Positions 47,866 through 59,800 of a stretch of 64,000 nucleotides of DNA are shown one piece after another. This stretch comes from Antedon mediterranea (lineage: Eukaryota; Echinodermata; Crinoidea; Comatulida; Antedonidae): the NCBI RefSeq assembly GCF_964355755.1, contig NC_092675.1, positions 30,652,912 to 30,716,911 of the forward strand, in the 5' to 3' direction. Within the stretch, counting starts at the first letter, position 1. Each line of letters opens with the position of its first letter. The notes below the pieces were generated by a model, which worked only from the letters and a program-made list of their open reading frames with translations, made no database searches and was not told the DNA's origin. The translations under genes were made by a program, and so were the position numbers.

Positions 47866-50800
47866 TTACGAGAGTATTGTTAAAATAACTTTTCCTTTCG
47901 CATTCTTCAAAATGTTAACAGCTTCCTCGTGAGTGGCACCTTCTAACGATTCGTTATTCACCTGTACTATTTGGTCACCTCTTTTAAGTAACCCATTTTC
48001 TGCTGCCGCCCCTTTATTAAATACGGTCTTGACGTAGATTGGTAAATCGCCATGGGGACTGTCATGTCCCCCAACAATACTAAACCCCAAACCATCTGGT
48101 CCTCTGTCAAGCTCTATCGTTCGATATTGTGCTCTGAAAGAATGTATTCAATTTTTATCAAAAAAATAAGATTATATTCAACTATTGAATTAATATATAT
48201 ATATATATATATATAACCTGTGACTCGCAGCCTACTGGGCTGAATGCGCACAGGTGTGGAAGACACATACCACAACTTTCTACTCCCTAAGAGTCCCTTC
48301 ATGTCGAGTGCTGCCACCAAACGGCGGCCATTCACACAACGACAGGGGCTGAATGTTGCATAATGAACATTATCAAAATCAAAAGTGCTTACCCTCCTTC
48401 CTCATTCAGTGACTGCGTACTTTGGGAGTCGTGGATATTAACAGAGCTAGCAGTGGCCGCTACAAAGCCACTGTTTGCGTCAGCTTCGATGGCTTCTGAC
48501 ACAAGTGAGCTAACATCTGGACGCTGTACGACCTCTAACAGGATCTTGCCAGTGGCCTCTTTGAGAAGGGTCACAACCCCTGCATGATTCATGCCCTCAA
48601 GGCTTTTAGAATTGATCGTTAACAGCTGATCACCAGCCTAGAAAAATGATTAGACATTTTAATATATTACTATTTAATTAACATGTCTGGAAAAACAATA
48701 ACAAACTTCAAGTATCTCAGTATTTCATTTAGCTTCTATGTTTATAAAAGATAAGATTTTCTTTTTTGAAAGAGCAATTTATTAAACGGACAGTACTTAC
48801 TCAAACCTTTCGATCTTTATCAGAGATATTTATCAATTGACTGCTTGTTTATGAGCAGCCTGACCAGGCTGCTTGTTCGAGTAAGTATTCTCCGTTTAAA
48901 GAAAATCTTATCTTTTATAAACTTCAAGGAGTTAGCAAGACAGAGGGCAAGTGCAGAAAAATAGCCTGACCGCTCTTATCAGATAAGAGCAGTGCCTTTG
49001 TTGGGTTTGATCAAGCTGCAAGGTAATTGGCAGTGATCAACATATTTACCTTAAGCGATCCATTAGAATCTGCAATACCACCTGGCTGGATATTAGCAAT
49101 GAAGATGGGTACATCACCTAGAGGGCTCCCTACACCACCAGCAATGCTCAAACCAAGAGATCTGTTTGGTTCTTTTATTAACTCAACTCTTCTCATATCC
49201 ATTAAAAATGCTGAATCTTGGTTTGTAGACATAGTCACTGTAAACAATGTATAATTATTTATTATTCCTTGGCATTTGTTTGCTGTGGAATTCAATAGCA
49301 CATAGACCAATCACATTTAAGCAAAATACTTCACTTAAGTCAATAAATATTTCACTTAAGCACTTATTCAGGAGATTATTACAATTTCAATTTCTCAGTC
49401 TACACTATCACACTTTATGTGACAAAAAAATGTGATGTGCCAATATTAGGACATGATGATGTCATATCACTACCATATTTCGGCACATCACACTTTTTTG
49501 GTCAAACTAGTTTGATAGTGTAGACAGAGCTTTAGTCTAAGTGTATAAATGATAAATATGGTGCAAAAAAAGTAAAAAATTTAAGAAAAATTGTAAAAAA
49601 TAATATATATATATGTGTTTGTTTGAATAGAAACTGAAAACTGACTGTATGACTTACTTGTAGTTGAACTAAGTGGCTGTTCAATATTCAGAGCGGGTGA
49701 TGATGGTAGATTTTGAGACGATAACGATTGTCTTCTCGATGAACTCCTAGAACCACCTTTCAACCGTCCTACTTCCATTAGGATCTTACCTTGTGACATC
49801 TACAAACACAAATAAATCATTAAGTTATCAATTAAATAAATCATTAAGTTATCAATTAAATAAATCATTAATTTATCAATTAAGATCTTTGTAAGTCACA
49901 CATTGTAATGACAATTCCTATTAATAATGGAATAATTACTTGTTTCTACCATCTTTTTGTATGCATTTTATTTAACTAACTGTGCAGATTTTGATACTGG
50001 GATTTAATAAATGTGTTCATTTTTAATGTTTGTATACATTTTATGTCAATTCTTTGTAACTTTTCATATCTCAACATATATGGCCAACACACTTGACCAG
50101 AGGCTGGAAATTTGACCAGTTGCTAGACATTTGACCAGTGGAAAAAATAATTGTGATGATGACACCTTTGTACTGACCTTCAATACAGAAGCAGCTACAT
50201 CTTGTGTTGCGTTAGTCAGATCTTCTCCGTTTACAGACAAGATCTGATCACCTTTCATTACGCGTCCATCATTATCTGCTGTTCCTCCTTTGACGACCTC
50301 CGAGATAAAAACTCCTAATTCATTGCTGAAAAATAATATTGCATTTAAATTTATTCTGCTGCATCACATGTTTCAATAATTCTTTTGGTCTTTTGAATTA
50401 GGTCAATAAATGTGGTATTCACTTAAGTGTGATTGGTGAATACAGCTTCTGGAATATATTTTAGTAAATTTCCATGATTTTTTATGTGTTCAATGGATTG
50501 TATGAACTCTGACATTACACTTTCTAAATTAAACTGCCTTTGACTATTGTAAATTAAATATTTAATAACCAATATTTACCTTTTTTCCACGATGCTAAGT
50601 CCTAGCCCTCGACCTGGTTTTTTGTTTAATTCAATGGTAAACTTATCATAAATTAATTCATCTTCTTTAAACATAGCACTAGAGTCTCTGAAGACTACTA
50701 ATTTCACTTCAGAGGGGGTTTGTCTTAATGCTGTAATGGCATCATCATGTTTGGCTTTTGAAAGATCAACTTCATTCACCTGAATAGGGAGTAAACATAA

Positions 50801-53800
50801 ATTAGTAACTCATTGTAAGTAGCACCATCAAACACTTAGGTCCTAATAAGTATTTTGTTATAGTTTTCACATAAACAAATCTACTAATAAATTTAAAAAT
50901 AAACTAAATATTTAATATACAGATATCATCAGTATAGTATTATTAGTCTGTTGGTCATCTGGATCTAGAACCTGTGTCAAGTGAGCAAATGACAACTCTA
51001 TGCAACTACAGTAGTTCCAAGAAAGCACATTAGTGCTTTGCTATCATCTGTCTGTATATTTTGCTGACCTTAATAAGCTGATCTCCAGACCAGAGACGAC
51101 CATCTCTTGCAGCTGCACCATCGTCATAAACTTCATGGACCATTATAACACCCTTTAAGAAATATATAAGTATCCTTCAAATTTAATTGTGCCAAACTTA
51201 GCTTTATTTAACAGATCTGAAACATTTTTTGAGTAAACATATAAACACAAAAAATCTGGTATTGGGTGAGTCCACTGTACTTTCAATTGTAAAGAATAAG
51301 GGTGATATCACTTACCAAAGGGGTATCACTTCCGCCCACGATGCTTAAGCCAAGACCCGTAGTACCTTTAGGGATGATTATAGTAGTCTCCTTCCCAGCC
51401 ACTAATTCACAGGTGTATGGATCTTGTGGTGGCGATATAATTGGAGTGAAGATAGTTGGAGGAGATTTGTCTGAGAAAAAAAAGCAGCATTATAAACCAT
51501 ACAAACAATAATTCATAAAAATCTTAACAAATCTTATCAAAACCATACTAAATATTTCTGATAGTGGTGTGTTTCATCTGTTAGTGGTGGTTTCATCGCT
51601 GTTGGTTGTGAATAAAATAAAATAAAAAATAAACAAACAAAATCGTTGCTTATTGTTTGCCTTGAAATAACATATAGAACTGTAGAAACCGGATTGTACC
51701 AACACTTGATTGACTTTCTTACGTTTGCTCTCTATGTTGAAACTCTGGAAATACAGCATAAATACACTACTCCAAATAAAATAATTTGAAATAGTTGTAG
51801 TTTCTTTTTTGTATACCCACTAAAAATGTAAACATAAAAAGGCAAAGAGAAAAAAAACCCTCAAAACCCAGACAATTGTAAAATTACTAATAAAAATACC
51901 TGATGACTCTATCTTTGTCGGTTTTGACCTCTCTTTGACCCTTTGTTCCGGTTGAATGATTGCCTCTTGTATGTTTGTTTTGCTAGACCCATCAGTTTGA
52001 TATTCCATTGGTTTTGATTGATGTACATTTGACTGGTTGGCTGTCGCATTAACAGTCAGCACAACTTTCCCTTTTGTATTTTTCAGGACAGAAATTGCAC
52101 TGAGTTTTGAGAGGCCAATCAGTGACTGGTTGTTGACCGCTAAGATTTGGTCACCACATCTCAACCTTCCATCCTACCAACAAAGTACACAAAAACAAAA
52201 GTCAAACCTTATAATATTATGATATGTTGATCTAAAAGCTCGGCCTACACTATCAAACTGTACGTGACAAAAAAAATGTGCCCATATATGGACATGATGA
52301 TGTCATATTACTACCATGTTTGGGCATATCACTATCATATTTGGGCACATCACATTTTTTTGTCACATAAAGTTTGATAGTGTAGACAAGGCCTAACTCA
52401 CATCACTGTAGGTTAGGCTCTTCCACCCACAGTCGAAGTCTGTTTTCCCAGAGGGCCCAGTATACAGGACTATGATGTATGATGAGTGGCTGTGTGTGAA
52501 CTAGTACACCTGCCGGTGGTAACCCCCCTAATAATTTTGACAGATACTAAAATCATAATAATCCATTTCAATTCTTTTTTTACCAGATTATAAAAAAGTT
52601 ATAATCTTCTATCTATTGTAGTTCAATTTAAATTTCACATTTCATTTACACAAATTTCACAAGCAATGCTCATTAAATGTCAAATATATTCACATTCAAT
52701 GTTTATTTTGTTATCACTTTTGATGAGTATTGAATTTTACTACAGAACCTAATTATAGATTTACTTCTATTTTGTAAACAAATTCATTATAATATGCAAT
52801 AATATAAATTCCCATATAAAATTGTATTTAAAATGGTTTTCCATTAATTTGTACAACATTTTTAAGTTCATTTGTTCATTGACATTATACAATTTTGTTC
52901 TAAAATTAGAAGTTTTGGTCACTAAACCTGACATTTTAACAAATAAAGAATATTTTTGTAATTTTAAACCTTTTAACCATTTCAATAATAATTTAATTGT
53001 TAATTGTTATTATGTTGTATGCACTGTGCATATGAGCAACTTTAATTGATATGGCACAAAATAATGCTTAAATATTATTATTTAGAGGCTACTTATTACT
53101 ATAGGCATCTAATATCTTTGGTACTAACGTCATACAATTATCTTAGCCTGGATATCATGCGAGAGGGGCCTAATTAAGGCAGACAAGCGGTGTAGGGTAT
53201 CAGGCTTGATTCAATTAATAAGCTTACGTCTAGATAATATTACAAGAAAATTTATAATAAGCCAAACAATGACTAAAAACAAGGAGATAATCAACAAATC
53301 ACTTACTCAATCTACAGTAATTTAACCCTATTCTCTGATTGAATATTAAATACTTATTATTTCAATTCAAAATGTCATATAAATTTTGATATATTATGTG
53401 TATTGTAAAGTAAACAAGACTATCGATGGCAGCCAACTCAACCTGTGTAACTACAACATTGCTTTAAGGACAGTCAAAACCTTTAAGGTTATAACAACTT
53501 GTTCCTCAGTTTGTCTGCCCTCCTTTAATAATTTTTATTCATTTTTATATGCATTTATTTATATTTTGGAAGGAAAATAAATATATTATATTGCTGTTAT
53601 ATTTTGTAGCACTCAATACAACATAGGCATTGCTGTTACAGTTTGAAATTTTGTCGACTAATCTCATGCATAAATTAGAAGTTAATAATGATTATTGTGA
53701 GAGTTGGGGAGTGCCATCTGCTTCTTATTGCTTAGTCTTTTATGAACATCAGCGAGAGGGATTACATCATATATTTTTGATTTATTAGTTTAAATATTGA

Positions 53801-56800
53801 GAAATGCATAATTTATTGTTTAGTGACATGTTAAATCGCCTATGAATGGTTTATACATACAAATAGTTAGTATATCAAGAAGCTGCTGATGATGACAATA
53901 ATGAAGATGACATTTACAATGTGATATAGTAAAGGCTGTTTTTCACTAGCAAAATTTGTTCCACAAATGAAAACTGTCTGAATATTCATGTTTTTTTCTT
54001 CTAAATGTATTTCTGCGACAAATTCAAGTTCCTTGTGTTCAGGGGTGGCGCCAGGACAAATTCAAGTTCCTTGCGTTCAGGGGTGGCGCCAGGACAAATT
54101 CAAGTTCCTTGCGTTCAGGGGTGGCGCCAGGACAAATTCAAGTTCCTTGCGTTCAGGGGTGGCGCCAGGACAAATTCAAGTTCCTTGCGTTCAGGGGTGG
54201 CGCCAGGACAAATTCAAGTTCCTTGCGTTCAGGGGTGGCGCCAGGACAAATTCAAGTTCCTTGCGTTCAGGGGTGGCGCCAGGACAAATTCAAGTTCCTT
54301 GCGTTCAGGGGTGGCGCCAGGACAAATTCAAGTTCCTTGCGTTCAGGGGTGGCACCAGGACAAATTCAAGTTCCTTGCGTTCAGGGGTGGCGCCAGGACA
54401 AATTCAAGTTCCTTGCGTTCAGGGGTGGCGCCAGGACAAATTCAAGTTCCTTGCGTTCAGGGGTGGCGCCAGGACAAATTCAAGTTCCTTGCGTTCAGGG
54501 GTGGCGCCAGGACAAATTCAAGTTCCTTGCGTTCAGGGGTGGCGCCAGGACAAATTCAAGTTCCTTGCGTTCAGGGGTGGCGCCAGGACAAATTCAAGTT
54601 CCTTGCGTTCAGGGGTGGCGCCAGGACAAATTCAAGTTCCTTGCGTTCAGGGGTGGCGCCAGGACAAATTCAAGTTCCTTGCGTTCAGGGGTGGCGCCAG
54701 GACAAATTCAAGTTCCTTGCGTTCAGGGGTGGCGCCAGGACAAATTCAAGTTCCTTGCGTTCAGGGGTGGCGCCAGGACAAATTCAAGTTCCTTGCGTTC
54801 AGGGGTGGCGCCAGGACAAATTCAAGTTCCTTGCGTTCAGGGGTGGCGCCAGGACAAATTCAAGTTCCTTGCGTTCAGGGGTGGCGCCAGGACAAATTCA
54901 AGTTCCTTGCGTTCAGGGGTGGCGCCAGGACAAATTCAAGTTCCTTGCGTTCAGGGGTGGCGCCAGGACAAATTCAAGTTCCTTGCGTTCAGGGGTGGCG
55001 CCAGGACAAATTCAAGTTCCTTGCGTTCAGGGGTGGCGCCAGGACAAATTCAAGTTCCTTGCGTTCAGGGGTGGCGCCAGGACAAATTCAAGTTCCTTGC
55101 GTTCAGGGGTGGCGCCAGGACAAATTCAAGTTCCTTGCGTTCAGGGGTGGCGCCAGGACAAATTCAAGTTCCTTGCGTTCAGGGGTGGTGCCAGGACAAA
55201 TTCAAGTTCCTTGCGTTCAGGGGTGGCGCCAGGACAAATTCAAGTTCCTTGCGTTCAGGGGTGGCGCCAGGACAAATTCAAGTTCCTTGCGTTCAGGGGT
55301 GGCGCCAGGACAAATTCAAGTTCCTTGCGTTCAGGGGTGGCGCCAGGACAAATTCAAGTTCCTTGCGTTCAGGGGTGGCGCCAGGACAAATTCAAGTTCC
55401 TTGCGTTCAGGGGTGGCGCCAGGACAAATTCAAGTTCCTTGCGTTCAGGGGTGGCGCCAGGACAAATTCAAGTTCCTTGCGTTCAGGGGTGGCGCCAGGA
55501 CAAATTCAAGTTCCTTGCGTTCAGGGGTGGCGCCAGGACAAATTCAAGTTCCTTGCGTTCAGGGGTGGCGCCAGGACAAATTCAAGTTCCTTGCGTTCAG
55601 GGGTGGCGCCAGGACAAATTCAAGTTCCTTGCGTTCAGGGGTGGCGCCAGGACAAATTCAATTTCCTTGCGTTAAGGGGTGGCGCCAGGACAAATTCAAG
55701 TTCCTTGCGTTCAGGGGTGGCGCCAGGACAAATTCAAGTTCCTTGCGTTCAGGGGTGGCGCCAGGACAAATTCAAGTTCCTTGCGTTCAGGGGTGGCGCC
55801 AGGACAAATTCAAGTTCCTTGCGTTCAGGGGTGGCGCCAGGACAAATTCAAGTTCCTTGCGTTCAGGGGTGGCGCCAGGACAAATTCAAGTTCCTTGCGT
55901 TTTCCAATTCAGCGAAATTAGTAGTTTGAAAATTCACAAATAAAAAGAATTGTGGAAATGAGTTCATGTGAAAACAGCGCAGCAGACACAGATGAAATGA
56001 AAATCGCAGCTATTTGTAATTGAAACTAAATCAAAATGGATGATGAAGATTATGATTAGGATGATGATGATGATAATGATGACGATTATGATTAGGATGA
56101 TGATGATAATGATGACGATTATTATTAGGATGATGATTAGGATGATGATGATGATGATTATGATTAGGATGATGATGATGATAATGATGACGATTATGAT
56201 TAGGTTGATGATTAGGATGATGATTGTAATGATAGGCGCTAGCAACCACATTTAGAATCCGATTTCTTTTATTTATCCATTAATTAGATATGCCTCAGAA
56301 AAGAGATGTGATTTTATTGGTTTTTTAAAAATTAATTGTATGGAGATACCTAATCCGTTGAAGAACAGTATTCCAAAGACGCGGAGCAGCAACTGAAAAA
56401 GCTTGATGTGACGAGATAATAATAGTGAATAATCTAACCTGTGCCGCTGCGCCACCTGCAGTTACGTCTTTCACAAATATCCTGGAATTTCCGTCTTCAT
56501 CTACATCTTCTAAGATTGTAAACCCAAGTCCAGTTTGACTCTGAAATAAATCATTGCTTTTAATTATAACGTGTACATGTTAGTGACGCCACAAAGTGAC
56601 ACTGATGTATTTACACACACTATGCACATGAAATGATGTGTTTCACCAACAGACACAAATGTTAACATACTAGTTGATTAACTTACTAGTTCATTAATTA
56701 ACAAGATCACAATAAAAACACTCTTTAGGTGAATTGTCTGGCATGTAAACAAAACATCTAAAATTTCTTTTAAGCTAAAATGTATGTGTTTTGTGAAGCT

Positions 56801-59800
56801 AAACCATGTTTTTCGCGAATCAAAACCACTACACTTTGTGGCATCGCTAATGATTATATGCTACGATTCAAGACCACCTATAAACACCCGTGCTCAAATG
56901 ATACTTAAGACTACCTTAGGTGTTAATATGGAAGGAAACCGGTACTACTAAGTTATAATCTGAACAAATCATACACAATTCAGTGCCATCATGTTAATAC
57001 GTGTTGAGCACCTCCAAATGTTATTACTTTCTGGGTGTTGCCTCTTAATTATTTATATTTAAATTGTTATTTTGTTTACTTTGAAATGATAAGAAATAAA
57101 TGTTATTATGAATGAATGAATGAATGTAATTTAATAGATACACTGAAAAATATTATATAAGATAAATTTTGGAAAAGTCTGGTTTTGGGAGCAATTTTGA
57201 TTTTCAAGAGACAGTTGTCTATTTCTGTTTAATAGTTTGTGTGTATGTTGTACATCATGTGACAACTCATCCCACCCACACACTGTTGATAATGAAGTAA
57301 TCTCTCACACTGTATTCTACGAATTATTTAAAGCAAATAACATTATTTGATTATTTACAAAATATTTGATTTTCATTATGTTTTGTAGGAGACTGTGATG
57401 ATTATGTTTTGTAGGAGACTGTGATGATTATGTTTTCTCTCATAAACTAAAGAAAATACAAGCGTGCTCTAAGTAGTTACTTAATTAAGCATGAATAAAT
57501 TCAACCAATCATGTAACAGATAATAAATTACATATCTGTATCCATTTAACATCTTCAAAACTACTTGCAAGACTATATTGAGGAGGTAACATAAAAGTTA
57601 ACAAACGGTTATTGTAATAAGCCTCTAATAACCCAGTGCTCTATTTGTAACCAGTAAATTGGGAGGTAACATAAAGGTTAACAAACGGTTATTGTAATAA
57701 GCCTCTAACAACCCAGTGCTCTATTTGTAACCAGTAAAGTGGGAGGTAACATAAAGGTTAACAAACGGTTATTGTAATAAGCCTCTAACAACCCGGTGCT
57801 CAACTTGCCAGAGTATATTGAGGAGGTAACATAAAGGTTAACAAACGGTTATTGTAATAAGCCTCTAACAACCCAGTGCTCTATTTGTAACCAGTAAATT
57901 GAGGAGGTAACATAAAGGTTAACAAATGGTTATTGTAATAAGCCTCTAATAACCCAGTGCTTAGTTTTCTATTTGTTAATATTACCACTATAAATAACTC
58001 AATTCACTATTCGTCATCATCTTTTTTGTCTAGAGAAAGCACATTTAATTACTTATAGATTTAATCAAATCAAACAGTTATAATGTAATACAAATAAGTT
58101 TAAAATATTAAAGATAATTACCCTTGTTAAACTGATTGTGTGAACGTTAGAGTAACTTGCGAAATCCTTCTTTTTATTGCTTTTTGCTCCTCCTCCTCCT
58201 CCATCTCGTCCCACTAACTGTAAAGAAAAGATGGGCCTGCTTTAGAAATTCATGTACAGCTATTTTTAATTTAAATTATTTATTTTCAAATGCATCAATA
58301 GTGTAGAGAGATAGTTTGTCTGTTAAATACAAATGTTGTCTATTGCACGCAGCATACATACACATGGGATATTACAATGAACAGAATCGTACTTGGAAGA
58401 TTTTAAACTACATGTGAACCAGCTGAGGAACAGCTATTTACGATTGTAGTTCAACAAACCAATTCATGCTGGTACAATGACTGTTGCTTAATATATAGAA
58501 AACATGAAATAAATAAAACTGGGAAAAAATAAGCAAAACTACTGCTGGAAATAAATAAAAATAGTCTCCATTTTATAATCACGTTCATTTTAGAATTACA
58601 ATTTATTGTGGAATGACATCATTAAGTATGGTATCCCTATGGAGCGAGTGAAACCAACCAACTAATGCATACAAACCCATCAATCGGCTAATTGCATATT
58701 AAAGACACACAAATGCATATATCTAATCTGTAGTACTAATGATTTGAACCCTGCTGATTCAACTAGAAGCAAAGCACTTATCTACTCTAACAATTAAGTC
58801 TTCTGTCAATTATACCTAAATGTAATTGTTGATGATTTTTAACTGTTATCATAACTAATTGATATTTAATGACTTAAGATGTGGGGGTTTTTAATTAAAT
58901 GGTTGGCTAGATCAATTCAGTACTACATATCAAGTATATTGAGATTGTTGAGATTTTTTAAAATTAGACTGAAATAACAAATAAATATTAAAGAATATAA
59001 ACCAGATTGTTTCTGCATGATGAATTGTCACTAGGAATACTATAATGAATATGAATGAGTTGGAATCCTACAAACACTAGAAAGATAGATAGATGATGAG
59101 AGAGTGGATGAAAGGTAGAGCGACTATTAAATTGGTTTTGCACACAATATGATTTATTATCATATTAACAGGACTTGATTGAACAAGTACATTATCTTGT
59201 TGATAATTAATTACGCACTAAGTAAATGTTTATCATAGTTTGTAGTTACATGAATTATTAATGTATTAGAATCTCATTCCTGTCACCAAAAGAGGTATTT
59301 CAACTGAAATAAGCACTACAAATACTACTAGCTCTAAACACATTCTCCTTGTTAACTAGGAGACTAAAAAAAAACCAAACCAGTAAGCAATAAATTACAT
59401 TTCAAGTATAATAGAATACAGTATAATAGAATACAGTATAATAGAATACAGTATAATAGAATACAGTATAATAGAATACAGTATAATAGAATACAGTATA
59501 ATAGAATACAGTATAACAGAATACAGTATTATAGAATACAGTATAAAAGAATACAGTATTATAGAATACAGTATAATAGAATACAGTATAATAGAATACA
59601 GTATAATAGAATACAGTATTATAGAATACAGTACTCCAACATAAAACTTACATATGGATGTTGAATTGAAGTTAGAAACAAATAGATGGGTCATAATGAT
59701 GTAGAATGACCTCTATATGACCTTTCACATCACCATAGCGATAATTATATTATATACTATAGTATCTCTATGATCACCTAGCACAATCCAGAGTGTTCAC

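Noticed and set aside
53988-55943. ORFs of 651, 606 and 556 codons
   Set aside because: All three plus frames are open only because the 38-bp unit has no stop codon. They spell the same 38-residue peptide and have no splice or start context, and the array lies in an intron of the opposite-strand gene.
55964-56255. Ile/His/Met-rich ORFs on both strands
   Set aside because: Produced by the gat microsatellite.
59395-59694. 99-codon ORF on the minus strand
   Set aside because: Artefact of a 15-bp array.
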